From NCBI GenBank assembly GCA_036245525.1, contig BTPG01000004.1, positions 232,723,820 through 232,787,819 of the forward strand: DNA of 64,000 nucleotides, given 5' to 3'. Under the pieces are notes generated by a model. The model was given only the letters and a program-made list of their open reading frames with translations, had not been told where the DNA came from and did not search any database. This document shows positions 20,262 through 31,706 of the stretch, in pieces; the first letter of the stretch is position 1; every line of letters begins with the position of its first letter. The stretch is from Semisulcospira habei. Taxonomy: Eukaryota; Mollusca; Gastropoda; Semisulcospiridae. A program made the translations under genes and the position numbers.

Positions 20262-23200
20262 AGTAAAAATCTGTCCGGCCTGACACAGAAGTCTAACCAG
20301 CGACACACGGAACTGTCCAAGGATCCGAGTGAGCAGATATTGTTCGGGCGCCCCTCCGGCCTGACACAGAAGTCTAACCAGCGACACACGCAACTGTCCA
20401 AGGATCCGAGTGAGCAGATATTGTTCGGGCGCCCCTCCGGCCTGACACAGAAGTCTAACCAGCGACACACGGAACTGTCCAAGGATCCGAGTGAGCAGAT
20501 ATTGTTCGGGCGCCCCTCCGGCCTGACACAGAAGTCTAACCAGCGACACACGGAACTGTCCAAGGATCCGAGTGAGCAGATATTGTTCGGGCGCCCCTCC
20601 GGCCTGACACAGAAGTCTAACCAGCGACACACGGAACTGTCCAAGGATCCGAGTGAGCAGATATTGTTCGGGCGCCCCTCCGGCCTGACACAGAAGTCTA
20701 ACCAGCGACACACGGAACTGTCCAAGGATCCGAGTGAGCAGATATTGTTCGGGCGCCCCTCCGGCCTGACACAGAAGTCTAACCAGCGACACACGGAACT
20801 GTCCAAGGATCCGAGTGAGCAGATATTGTTCGGGCGCCCCTCCGGCCTGACACAGAAGTCTAACCAGCGACACACGGAACTGTCCAAGGATCCGAGTGAG
20901 CAGATATTGTTCGGGCGCCCCTCCGGCCTGACACAGAAGTCTAACCAGCGACACACGGAACTGTCCAAGGATCCGAGTGAGCAGATATTGTTAGGGCGCC
21001 CCTCCGGCCTGACACAGAAGTCTAACCAGCGACACACGGAACTGTCCAAGGATCCGAGTGAGCAGATATTGTTCGGGCGCCCCTCCGGCCTGACACAGAA
21101 GTCTAACCAGCGACACACGGAACTGTCCAAGGATCCGAGTGAGCAGATATTGTTCGGGCGCCCCTCCGGCCTGACACAGAAGTCTAACCAGCGACACACG
21201 TAACTGTCAAAGGATCCGAGTGAGCAGATATTGTTCGGGCGCCCCTTCGGCCTGACACAGAAGTCTAACCAGCGACACACGGAACTGTCCAAGGATCAGA
21301 GTGAGCAGATAATGTTCGGGCGCCCCTCCGGCCTGACACAGAAGTCTAACCAGCGACACACGCAACTGTCAAAGGATCCGAGTGAGCAGATATTGTTCGG
21401 GCGCCCCTCCGGCCTGACACAGAAGTCTAACCAGCGACACACGGAACTGTCCAAGGATCCGAGTGAGCAGATATTGTTCGGGCGCCCCTCCGGCCTGACA
21501 CAGAAGTCTAACCAGCGACACACGCAACTGTCCAAGGATCCGAGTGAGCAGATATTGTTCGGGCGCCCCTCCGGCCTGACACAGAAGTCTAACCAGCGAC
21601 ACACGGAACTGTCCAAGGATCCGAGTGAGCAGATATTGTTCGGGCGCCCCTCCGGCCTGACACAGAAGTCTAACCAGCGACACACGGAACTGTCCAAGGA
21701 TCCGAGTGAGCAGATATTGTTCGGGCGCCCCTCCGGCCTGACACAGAAGTCTAACCAGCGACACACGGAACTGTCCAAGGATCCGAGTGAGCAGATATTG
21801 TTCGGGCGCCCCTCCGGCCTGACACAGAAGTCTAACCAGCGACACACGCAACTGTCCAAGGATCCGAGTGAGCAGATATTGTTCGGGCGCCCCTCCGGCC
21901 TGACACAGAAGTCTAACCAGCGACACACGGAACTGTCCAAGGATCCGAGTGAGCAGATATTGTTCGGGCGCCCCTCCGGCCTGACACAGAAGTCTAACCA
22001 GCGACACACGTAACTGTCAAAGGATCCGAGTGAGCAGATATTGTTCGGGCGCCCCTCCGGCCTGACACAGAAGTCTAACCAGCGACACACGGAACTGTCC
22101 AAGGATCAGAGTGAGCAGATAATGTTCGGGCGCCCCTCCGGCCTGACACAGAAGTCTAACCAGCGACACACGCAACTGTCAAAGGATCCGAGTGAGCAGA
22201 TATTGTTCGGGCGCCCCTCCGGCCTGACACAGAAGTCTAACCAGCGACACACGGAACTGTCCAAGGATCCGAGTGAGCAGATATTGTTCGGGCGCCCCTC
22301 CGGCCTGACACAGAAGTCTAACCAGCGACACACGCAACTGTCCAAGGATCCGAGTGAGCAGATATTGTTCGGGCGCCCCTCCGGCCTGACACAGAAGTCT
22401 AACCAGCGACACACGGAACTGTCCAAGGATCCGAGTGAGCAGATATTGTTCGGGCGCCCCTCCGGCCTGACACAGAAGTCTAACCAGCGACACACGGAAC
22501 TGTCCAAGGATCCGAGTGAGCAGATATTGTTCGGGCGCCCCTCCGGCCTGACACAGAAGTCTAACCAGCGACACACGCAAGTGTCCAAGGATCCGAGTGA
22601 GCAGATATTGTTCGGGCGCCCCTCCGGCCTGACACAGAAGTCTAACCAGCGACACACGGAACTGTCCAAGGATCCGAGTGAGCAGATATTGTTCGGGCGC
22701 CCCTCCGGCCTGACACAGAAGTCTAACCAGCGACACACGGAACTGTCCAAGGATCCGAGTGAGCAGATATTGTTCGGGCGCCCCTCCGGCCTGACACAGA
22801 AGTCTAACCAGCGACACACGGAACTGTCCAAGGATCCGAGTGAGCAGATATTGTTCGGGCGCCCCTCCGGCCTGACACAGAAGTCTAACCAGCGACACAC
22901 GGAACTGTCCAAGGATCCGAGTGAGCAGATATTGTTCGGACGCCCCTCCGGCCTGACACAGAAGTCTAACCAGGGACACACGGAACTGTCCAAGGATCCG
23001 AGTGAGCAGATATTGTTCGGGCGCCCCTCCGGCCTGACACAGAAGTCTAACCAGCGACACACGGAACTGTCCAAGGATCCGAGTGAGCAGATATTGTTCG
23101 GGCGCCCCTCCGGCCTGACACAGAAGTCTAACCAGCGACACACGGAACTGTCCAAGGATCCGAGTGAGCAGATATTGTTCGGGCGCGCCTCCGGCCTGAC

Positions 23201-23600
23201 ACAGAAGTCTAACCAGCGACACACGGAACTGTCCAAGGATCCGAGTGAGCAGATATTGTTCGGGCGCCCCTCCGGCCTGACACAGAAGTCTAACCAGCGA
23301 CACACGGAACTGTCCAAGGATCCGAGTGAGCAGATATTGTTCGGGCGCTCCTCCGGCCTGACACAGAAGTCTAACCAGCGACACACGGAACTGTCCAAGG
23401 ATCCGAGTGAGCAGATATTGTTCGGGCGCCCCTCCGGCCTGACACAGAAGTCTAACCAGCGACACACGGAACTGTCCAAGGATCCGAGTGAGCAGATATT
23501 GTTCGGGCGCCCCTCCGGCCTGACACAGAAGTCTAACCAGCGACACACGGAACTGTCCAAGGATCCGAGTGAGCAGATATTGTTCGGGCACCCCACCAGC
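20262..23600. repeat. 81-bp minisatellite, about 41 copies, with 810-bp higher-order repeat
   Basis: The unit contains CCTGACACAGAAGTCTAACC, CGACACACGGAACTGTCCAA and GAGTGAGCAGATATTGTTCG. Units are very similar, with diagnostic variants (CACGCAAC, CACGTAACTGTCAAAG, GATCAGAGTGAGCAGATAAT). The pair of marker variants at about 21,199-21,320 recurs at about 22,009-22,130, exactly 810 bp later, so ten units were duplicated as a block. Eighty-one is a multiple of three, and frames of 200-530 codons stay open on both strands in more than one phase; the plus-strand frame is broken by TAA in the marker units. I treat it as non-coding. Confidence 0.95.
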
Positions 23601-23640
23601 CCAGCCGAGGTTCCCAGCGGATGAGTAACCAGCAGGCAAA

Positions 23641-23720
23641 GGTCCTCAGGCAGAAGTCGTCCGCAGTGGGCCCGTGCACGAATGTGCGCGGTCCCACTGC
23701 GGACGAATTCTGCCCGAGGA
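23641..23720. repeat. Family D hairpin
   Basis: GTCCTCAGGCAGAAGTCGTC and CGCAGTGGGCCC on the left pair with GGTCCCACTGCGGACGAATT and CTGCCCGAGGAC on the right. It directly follows the 81-bp array. A second copy is at 45,079-45,160. Confidence 0.8.
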
Positions 23721-23728
23721 CTTTTGCT

Positions 23729-24121
23729 CTTTGGGTATTATAACGCTAAGATATAACGTTGGACACATTGAAAACAAAGAAAGAAAGAATCTACACTACT
23801 CACAATAAGCAAAGGACCACCCTGAAAGTGGTCCTGATTTCAAACAAGCGCAGAAGTCTGTCCCCAAAATTCCACGGCAAAATCTGACAGGCAAGATTTC
23901 ATGATTGTGTCGTGAATCTTTTGCGCAAGACAGTAGACATAAACTACAGTATTTTCCCCAAAATCCCACCACGCAATCTTAAAATCTGACAAAGTTGTGT
24001 TTATTTTAATCATGCAACCTTTCAGGGTTCATAGCATATAATATAACAAAACGAGAGCTTTCTTCCGGCCTTTGGTCAGTATTGGACTCTCCCTAACAGG
24101 GGATCACGAGTTGCGGCGCGC
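23729..24121. other. Unassigned spacer
   Basis: No coding frame or known repeat recognised. It includes AAGGACCACCCTGAAAGTGG, a short inverted pair (GGACCAC / GTGGTCC). Confidence 0.4.
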
Positions 24122-24126
24122 GAGTT

Positions 24127-24994
24127 TGTTACGATTGTGGTTGTGTTATCCTGTGAGAGCATACATGTGTTATTCGTAGGTAACGATCCGATGTTTATTT
24201 GAGCTATCACGGTTACGATTCACGTGCCTGTTTAGTAAGATTTTCTTTTGTTCGTGAGTAGAGCCGATTTCGTTTTGTTAAGTTTAGTCCGGAACGTTCT
24301 AGAAAGGTCGCACTGTCTAGTGACATCGTAAGTGTCACGTCGGTTAGTTGGCTACACTTCGCGACATTTTTCGCTACTTTTTGTTTTCCTGTGCGCGTGT
24401 ATTGAGCAGCCTTTATTTTGTTTTGGGAATGTTCTCGTACCTTTTTGAGCTTTCATGGGACGTGGTGATAGGGATACCATACTTTTATGTGTCTTCATTA
24501 TATTTTACAATTTAGAGTTGAAGTTAGCAGCCGAGTTTTTGTAGCCTGTTATAGTTCTCTGGAAAGTTTATTTTAATGAGCTTCAGCTGCGTGTTTCGTT
24601 CTGATTGGTTGCGTTGTATGATTTCTGTAGACGATTCTGGAATTTGATAGTATTTATAAGGAGGGTGCTGGGAAAGCCCGTTCGTACATTGTCTTGCTTT
24701 GTCAGTTGTAGAGACACGTAGTTTATTGCGAGAGTCGCTGTGTATGAGAAACTTTGTGTCGCAGTGTGGACATTGCAGAAGAGACTTTGTATCAGTATTT
24801 GTGCATTTGGAATTGCACTGTGTGGAGATCGCATCGCTGAATTAAATATTGTTGGAACTGTTACTCCAGTATTGTCTACATCCTTAAGCCACGTGTGACG
24901 GATTGCAGCTGAACGAGGTTTATTTTTAAAAAACCCTACGTGAGTGTGTCTGGTGTAGTTTTCATTTCTACGACCAAAATTCCACCACGTAACA
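24127..24994 (+). mobile_element. Solo LTR with perfect 5-bp target duplication
   Basis: The block starts TGTTACGATTG and ends CCACCACGTAACA, giving 7-bp inverted ends TGTTACG / CGTAACA with TG...CA. It is flanked on both sides by GAGTT (24,122-24,126 and 24,995-24,999), a perfect 5-bp target duplication. Without it, the sequence around reads continuously. It contains an inverted CCAAT box, a TATA box and an ATTAAA signal in LTR order. The length of 868 bp and the 5-bp duplication fit Ty3/Gypsy or Bel-Pao elements. No internal domain remains, as expected after LTR-LTR recombination. Family is unassigned; orientation is from the promoter signals. Confidence 0.85.
24602..24660 (+). promoter_or_regulatory. 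Putative LTR core promoter
   Basis: TGATTGGTTG (inverted CCAAT) at about 24,602-24,611 is followed about 40 bp later by TATTTATAAGG (24,651-24,661). The spacing is typical of a CCAAT-TATA core promoter at the U3 end of an LTR. The polyadenylation-type ATTAAA is about 180 bp downstream (24,841-24,846). Confidence 0.5.
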
Positions 24995-25054
24995 GAGTTA
25001 CTTGCGTTCTTTGCGGCGCACGAGTTAGCACGCCCTTCTAGCATATATAAAACT

Positions 25055-25210
25055 GTAACCCTTTCATGTGCCAGATGCAAGAGACAAAGAACCTCATGAC
25101 CTCCCCGGCCCCGCAGGTTGGATTCCTGTTCCTGGGGCAGGTGAATTTGTTAGGCACTGAACAGGCCGTGGTTTTTGAAAGACAGCTTTGTCCGGCAGTG
25201 AAAGGGTTAA
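25055..25210. mobile_element. Family A foldback element, decayed centre
   Basis: The left end GTAACCCTTTCATGTGCCAG faces the right end CCGGCAGTGAAAGGG with TTAA at 25,207-25,210. The left arm GCAAGAGACAAAGAACCTCA is present but the right arm is largely lost. Confidence 0.6.
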
Positions 25211-25386
25211 TTTACACGAACTTTACTTTACAATGCTGTTTCATTTCCTGATCCACCGTGACTTGGGAAATCACCCGATCACCCCCATTCAGAACTCGCT
25301 CCAGTTTTTGTCGTGCAGGCGAATTGCCGCCATCCAATTTGGATCATATTCAATTCAGGATGTAAATACCGCCCATCTCTGAGATA

Positions 25387-25425
25387 GCAAGAGGCACAGG
25401 GGCTCATGAGAATCTATGCCTCTTG
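25387..25425. repeat. Family A hairpin, apex deleted
   Basis: GCAAGAGGCACAGG on the left is followed at once by GGCTCATGAGAATCTATGCC and TCTTG; the left inner arm is missing. Confidence 0.6.
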
Positions 25426-25565
25426 AAGATGCAAGTTGGCATACTCAAGGACCGCGGTCGTTCTTATAATTTGCCTACAGAATTTTCGGATGCTGGGCAC
25501 TGGGGCGGTTAATGAATATTGACAAAAATGAAGGATTACATATTGCCGGCTTGAAATCAATGTCT

Positions 25566-25622
25566 GTTGGTCTGTGATTTGGGACCTTACGGCTGTAGGT
25601 CGTAAGGTCCCAAATCACAGGC
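25566..25622. repeat. Family C hairpin with matching arm changes
   Basis: Left GGTCTGTGATTTGGGACCTT, right AAGGTCCCAAATCACAGGCC. Other copies have TTTTGGACC and GGTCCAAAA; here both arms carry the change to TTTGGGACC / GGTCCCAAA. Confidence 0.8.
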
Positions 25623-25626
25623 CTGC

Positions 25627-26160
25627 GCTGCATTGATTATCGCTGCGCAGGTTATCGCTGGAACATGAAATCATTGGCAAGAACAGCGAATGCCCATTCA
25701 GGAGGGGGAAAAAAGCTGAACGGAGCTTTTTTGTTTTAATTTATAAAAGGCATTTGGTTGCAATTTCCAAATGCAGTGACTAATAATTGATAAAGACAAT
25801 TTGGATAATAATCGCTGCGGGATAATGCCCTGACCTTAGGACCCTCCATATTATCTGAACTCAGTGCTAGAAATGAACCATTTTATATATTGATGAACAA
25901 AAATCAAGAAAAATTAATATACTCTTAGGCTACAGACATTCAGAAGAGAATATTTCGATCTGAATAATCAAAAGAGAAAATGTGATATTGCGAGATAGAG
26001 AGATGTTTGGAAAATTGATCCTTGAAATTGACACTGCAAACTTTTAGAGGTTTACCTTCGCCCAACAGAACGCCTAAACGCTATTCGAGCGATGGACTTT
26101 GACTTTTCGATGGAGGCTTTGATTTTTCGACCTTTAGGTCTGCCGGCAACGTTATACTCG
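25627..26160. other. AT-rich spacer, no gene seen
   Basis: AT-rich non-coding sequence without recognised repeats or coding frames above about 60 codons. Confidence 0.45.
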
Positions 26161-26161
26161 T

Positions 26162-26228
26162 GTGCTGGTCTGTGATTTTGGACCATACGGCTCTAGAGCC
26201 GTAAGGTCCAAAACCACAGACCAGCACA
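26162..26228. repeat. Family C hairpin
   Basis: GTGCTGGTCTGTGATTTTGG with ACCATACGGCTCTAG pairs with AGCCGTAAGGTCCAAAACCA and CAGACCAGCAC. Two arm mismatches only. Confidence 0.85.
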
Positions 26229-26850
26229 CTTTTTTTCTACCCGTAAGATCAACGGATCACAGACAAGCTAGCATACATGCACTGACCTAGGAACTGACGG
26301 GAATGACGTCTATGTCAGCCTTCCCACGTAGGGTCCCATGCTAAACTCCTTCGGCAAGATGCCGCTCATGGATCCGCAATTGGCACAGATCATCATCAGC
26401 CCTTCAGACTACAGTGGTTCGTGAAGATCTGCCTCTTGTAGACAATCGTACACTTTACACCGGTGTCCCTCACGTCGAGAGAAGCGTTCACTTGAACAGA
26501 TTCTATCTATATACGCTGGCGAAACTGCACCAACAAAGCGCACCGCTTCCAACGGACAGAGACTTACCATAACCGCAGTTGTTGGTGGGAATCCGCACCG
26601 CTTGTGTGTATAGATCTTCCACATTTTACACCCTCAAAAGGAGGTAGTCGATCGACGGAAGTTGAAATCTTTAGATATACGTCTGCGCGGCCATGTCGGC
26701 TGTCGATAGCTCCGTGACTTAAAGCGCCACCTAACGGCTTCCCAGAGGCGACGACCAGCCCATAGCGGAGTGAAGGCTTCAATTTCCTATCGACTTTTTT
26801 TTAAAAAACTCCTTCTCTGCCAGTGGTTGCAGACTGTTTCTGAAAACTTC
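26229..26850. other. Spacer with a decayed family A hairpin
   Basis: About 26,394-26,440 resembles a family A hairpin (ATCATCAGCCC ... GAAGATCTGCCTCTTG) with many losses. About 26,820-26,845 (CTGCCAGTGGTTGCAGACTG) resembles a foldback terminus. Frames of about 70 codons show no domain. Confidence 0.4.
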
Positions 26851-27135
26851 CTTAACCCTTGTCATTCGGAATACACCAGTGTGGGAAGTTAGTTTAACTA
26901 AAATAGCTCAAGGGTAGTGCCAGAATAGCATGGCGCCTCTAGGAATACACCAGTGTGTGAAGTAAGTTTAACTAAAATAGCTCAAGGGTAGTGCCAGAAT
27001 AGCATGGCGCCTCTAGGAATACACCAGTGTGTGAAGTTAGTTTAACTAAAATAGCTCAAGGGTAGTGCCAGAATAGCATGGCGCCTCTAGGAATACACAG
27101 TGTGTGAAGTAAGTTTAACTAAAATAGCTCAAGGC
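26851..27135. mobile_element. Family B half-element, tandemly repeated about 4 times
   Basis: It starts at TTAA (about 26,852) with CCCTTGTCATTCGGAATACA. A 73-74-bp segment with AATACACCAGTGTGTGAAGT and GTAGTGCCAGAATAGCATGG repeats about four times, each copy ending at the GGCGCC apex. Only left arms are present: the arm was amplified and the right arm is gone. The reverse complement of this arm is the right arm of the element at 17,280-17,578. Confidence 0.75.
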
Positions 27136-27194
27136 ACCCGATTCCAGAACCTGAGGTATGCTCTGTATAAATCAGAGAATTATGGCCGGATCGG

Positions 27195-27402
27195 TCCCTT
27201 TACTGCCAGTGGACAGGAACTGTGATTTAGAAAACATTGTCAATTCTACATCAAATATCTCTAGCGGTCAAAACAACATGGATAGAAAGTTGTTTCAGCA
27301 AAATGTATAGATCCTCATGAGCCCCCGCAACTGCGGGGGCTCATGAGGATCTATACATTTTGCAGATGAGTTTATTTTATTTTCGTCAGTGAAAGGATTT
27401 AA
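27195..27402. mobile_element. Family A foldback element with perfect 32-bp stem
   Basis: Ends are CCCTTTACTGCCAGTGG on the left and CGTCAGTGAAAGG with TTAA (27,399-27,402) on the right. The hairpin arms at 27,298-27,329 and 27,332-27,363 are perfectly complementary over 32 bp with a 2-nt loop (AC). Compared with other copies (GCAAGAGGCATAG), both arms carry the same changes: GCAAAATGTATAG on the left and CTATACATTTTGC on the right. Confidence 0.85.
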
Positions 27403-27421
27403 CTTTTACCGTAATTTTGCA

Positions 27422-28044
<623 letters not shown>

Positions 28045-28045
28045 G

Positions 28046-28309
28046 GTGAAATGCGGCCAACTCTATGTTGGAGAGACGGAAAGAACCATCAACGACCGTT
28101 TCAAAGAACATCTTCAGTCTGTCAAGTACCAATACAACAGACCGGTCAGACGACATTTCAATCAGGCCGACCACTCCGTCTCGGACATTCGGGTTAAAGG
28201 CCTCTGGCTTATGCAAGCCAGTAATGTCTGGGCCAGGAAAGACCGTGAAAAATTTCTGATTAATAAACTGGGCACTGTGGCGCCACTCGGGATGAATATG
28301 AAAGATTAA
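28046..28309 (+). pseudogene. GIY-YIG endonuclease remnant of a Penelope-like element
   Basis: The 87-codon frame begins KCGQLYVGETERTINDRF and continues with EHLQSVKYQ, PVRRHFNQADHS and KFLINKLGT, ending PLGMNMKD. The LY-x-GET element with the R and E-H spacing, the PV-RHF-x(4)-HS block and the final E-x-FLI-x-KL-GT-x-P-G-N pattern are those of the C-terminal GIY-YIG nuclease of Penelope-like elements, which cuts DNA to prime reverse transcription. The reverse transcriptase that normally precedes it is absent and the left inverted repeat ends just before it. It is a domain remnant, not a complete gene. Confidence 0.82.
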
Positions 28310-28808
28310 CATTGTTTACCTTGCTAGTGTCTGCTACTTTACCTCACTGTTTTACTACTCACTAATCAGTTAGGTGAGGTTGGCGCTGGTTGATATGTAC
28401 ATTTCCCTTGGGGACTTTCTCAGCGCTGGCCGAACGTTTAGTTGGATCCCTTGCCCTTCCCTGTCGGGCGCCGGGTCTCCGGCTCACGGTTTGATGCGCG
28501 GTTTTGGGGCGAGGCGATCGTGTGCATCCCTTGGGGATGTATGTGGTCGTCTTGTTGCGTGCCTGTGTGTTTTTCTGTGGGCTGGTGGGTGCCTGTTGGG
28601 TGGGGTTGGTGGCTCTGGCTGGTTGTCTTCCGCCCCCCCCCCCACTCCTTTTTTTTTTTTTTTTCTACCTCTCTCCCTTTTCTTCCCCCCCCCCTACCCC
28701 CTTAACCACTTTTCTCTCTAGCCCTCTTTCTCTCTTTACGCTTTTTCCTTTTCCCTTCTTCCCCTTCCTCCTTCCCTTTCCCCCCCCCCTCACCACCCCC
28801 TCCCGCCC

Positions 28809-28871
<63 letters not shown>

Positions 28872-29002
28872 CCCCCCCCCCCCCTTATTTTTCGAGTTAC
28901 CCTTGAAGACGGTTTCACAACTACCTACTCTCCACTTATACCAATATTCTCTTACTGAATTTGATTCTTTGCTTTGTTTTCATGCCTTATTACTTGTTGT
29001 GT
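28310..29002. other. Interior of the Penelope-like element, CT-rich
   Basis: Non-coding, strongly pyrimidine-rich on the plus strand, with C runs, T runs and (CT)n at about 28,812-28,868. Frames of up to 192 codons here are low-complexity artefacts. Confidence 0.6.
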
Positions 29003-29194
29003 ACCGTGCTAAATGCTGGGTTTTTTTTCCCGGGGTCCTCCCGTTTTTCCCCGAGGTAGTCCTCAACTTGAAGGTGATATAAAGTTTGCCTTCGGGTTGG
29101 TGTTTAGCAGGCTTTGTGTATTAGACACTCAGCCTACTTCGTGCCCAAGGGTACTCCCCGTTTGTTCTCTCTCTCTCTCTCTTTCTCTCTCTCC

Positions 29195-29246
<52 letters not shown>

Positions 29247-29580
29247 GGCCTCACCTACACGCCTTTCCTTTCGCTCGCTCCTGCATGTGCTTGCACACAC
29301 TCTTGTCTCTCGTGTTCAGGTTCTTTCCGAGTCTCTCTCTTACGATTTTTCGTTGACGTCATTTTTATTTTTTCCGCACTTTTGTTCTTCCTTTTCTTTT
29401 ATTTTACGTCACCTCCTTCAGTTGCCACATTCCTTCTGCCAATGAAGATAAGTAGCGGCTAATCTCTCTGTTTGTTTGTTTGTCTATTTTGACAAAGGGT
29501 ATTTACCCGAAATATTAATAAATTGTGTTGTACCCGTCTTTTCTAAGCGTGTTTCTTTCTCCGTTGGGTACTTCTTTGCA
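29003..29580. repeat. Right inverted terminal repeat of the Penelope-like element
   Basis: Inverted copy of about 27,422-28,044. Close similarity over about 580 bp suggests the two were copied from one template recently. Confidence 0.85.
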
Positions 29581-29637
29581 TATTACACGCTTGGCAGTCA
29601 CCTTTTTGGTCTGGATTGATTTTTTCGTAATTTTGCA

Positions 29638-29825
29638 GAGTTCTTCCAAGAAGGCATCAAGCCCCAAAAAGTGAACGGTTATTGCACTGCTGCGAAGCGA
29701 TCGCCAAGTCGTGAATTCTCAAGCGGGAATGCAATAACAAGGGCCTAGGGGTGACTGCTAGCGCTTTGTATGCCAGTATGTACCCACTTCATATTTTTCC
29801 CCCCTTCTTTTACACATGTACTGAT
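29638..29825. other. Spacer, no gene seen
   Basis: Short unique non-coding stretch between the Penelope-like element's target duplication and the LINE tail. Confidence 0.4.
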
Positions 29826-29990
29826 ATAGAAAAATAAGAATAAGAATAAGAATAAGAGTATTTTATTATCTCGAAAAGAGAAATTCGGTTGTGGTACATT
29901 TATAACAAACAGTACAAACAAGACATGAAAACATTATAACATAATTATGAACATTTTTTATATTGTATAAGAAGCAAATTAATTATTCAT
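29826..29990 (-). repeat. LINE 3' end fragment with (TTATTC)n tail
   Basis: Plus-strand AATAAGAATAAGAATAAGAG is followed by TATTTTATTATCTCGAAAAG and AGAAATTCGGTTGTGGTACA. Read on the minus strand this is an AT-rich 3' UTR ending in GAGATAATAAAATA and (CTTATT)n, a common form of invertebrate LINE 3' end. Assignment is by resemblance only. Confidence 0.45.
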
Positions 29991-29994
29991 GAGC

Positions 29995-31016
29995 TTGCTC
30001 GATATACTGTCCTTCCCGAAAAGCCTTGCGGCCATGGCAAAGTTGTTGATGGATTCTCGAGCCAGGGTCTTACGAATAAACACAACATACTGTTCTGCCC
30101 TGCAGCACATCACGTCCTGCTTCGCAGACGCTGCCCAGCTCTTTGTACTCGAGGTCAGTCTAAAAAAGACAGAGGTCCTCCATCAGCCGGCACCCAAGAC
30201 AGTGTATCGCCCTCCTCACATCACCATTGGCGAGTCTGAACTAAAGTAAGTGCACCATTTTACTTACCTTGGCTGCATTATCACGTCGGACGCCAAGCTG
30301 GACAAGGAGCTCGACAGCAGGCTGGCAAAAGCAAACAGCGCTTTCGGGCGACTTTTCAAGCGGGTGTGGCACAATCAACAGCTGAAAACAGGCACCAAGA
30401 TCAGCGTAGAGCTGTGGTCCTCACTACCCTGCTGTATGGTTCCGAGTCCTGGGCCCTCTACCGCAGCCAACTACGACTCCTCGAACGCTTCCACCAGCGC
30501 TGCCTGCGCACCATCCTGGGCATTCACTGGAGTGACTATGTCACCAACGTCGAGGTCCTTGAACAGGCTGAAACTGTGAGCATCGAGGCTTTGCTGCTGC
30601 GGACACAGCTCTGCTGGGCGGGGCATGTCTCCAGGATGGAGGATCATCGCCTACCAAAGATCACCCTGTTCGGCGAGCTTGCTACTGGACACCGTGACAG
30701 AGGGGCACCAAAGAAGAGATACAAAGACTGTCTTAAGAAGTCACTTAGTGCCTGCCAAATCGACCACCACCAGTGGTCTTCGCTTGCTGGGGACCGTGAC
30801 ACCTGGCGCTCCACCATTTACAAGGCAGCTGTCTCCTTTGAGGACTCTCGCAGAGCTAGCCTTAAGGACAAGCGGCTCAGGAGAAAAAACAGAGATGCCG
30901 CAACTCAGAACCCTGGCCATACCTCCCCCTGCAGCCACTGCGGTCGAATCTGCCTGTCCCGGATTGGCCTCCGCAGCCACGAACAAGCCTGCAGACATCG
31001 TGGGCAACTCCTATAA
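29995..31016 (+). pseudogene. Broken LINE reverse transcriptase with C-terminal zinc knuckle
   Basis: Three frame segments together give the thumb and C-terminal part of a non-LTR reverse transcriptase. The first has FADAAQLF, LKKTEVLHQPAP and ends in a TAA at 30,247-30,249. The second continues in the same frame with FTYLGCIITSDAKLDKELDS and AFGRLFKRVW. A small deletion near 30,405-30,412 then shifts the frame, after which AVVLTTLLYGSESWALY, FHQRCLRTILGI, QLCWAGHVSRM and RGAPKKRYKD follow. It ends with a CxxCxxxCxxRIGLxSHxxxC-type zinc motif (CSHCGRICLSRIGLRSHEQA). The upstream catalytic region is missing. One nonsense codon and one frameshift make it a dead copy. Confidence 0.85.
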
Positions 31017-31020
31017 AATC

Positions 31021-31700
31021 TTCGTTCGCGAAGTCAAGCCAAGAGACTGTTCTGCTGCAACACTAACGCATCCTTTTCGACTATGACAACGTTAACACTT
31101 GGATTAATTTTAAACTTGCCGTTCTTCACCAATGCCAAAGATATTTCTGGTCCGTGAACGTGTCGCTGCCATCGTGTGCTCCGGCACTCGCATAGATCGT
31201 GGAAACCCGTAAAAAAACGATACAAAGAGTACAAAAAGCTAAAGTCGCTAACCTATAACTTGAAACCTTCATTGTTTTAGATATGTAACGCACACTAGAG
31301 TCGCGAAACGCAACATTCCAAGCTAAAAAAAATCCACCGAAACTGTATTAGCGTAGGAGGCAGACGGAACAGCCAAACGCTCAAAATCACTCAACACAGT
31401 TATCTCCCTTGCGTCAACAAAACTGTCGTCTGCTTCACATAGCACCTATAGTGGAGTCATGTTTTCTTGTTTGTTCGCTACTATTTTTTTCTTTTTCAAG
31501 TTATTATCCACATTGATGCTATGGGTGTTCCATTGCTAATCTTTGCTTATGAATTAAACTGAATTAAAATAAAAACAATTTTGTTAGTATGCATATGTTT
31601 TGTTTTAGTGTGCATGATAGTCTCGGTATGCAAACCTAAAATGGTCGCACAGAGTGTAGGGCACGAAGTGAAGGTAAAGTTTTGTTTTGGACTGGGTACA
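31021..31700. other. Spacer, no gene seen
   Basis: Probable LINE 3' flank and unique non-coding sequence, AT-rich towards 31,550. No frame above about 75 codons with recognisable features. Confidence 0.4.
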
Positions 31701-31706
31701 TACATT

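Noticed and set aside
20115..23639. Possible 27-residue repeat protein encoded by the 81-bp array
   Set aside because: Frames are open in both directions, marker units contain TAA in the plus frame, and the flanks are hairpin elements, not exons.
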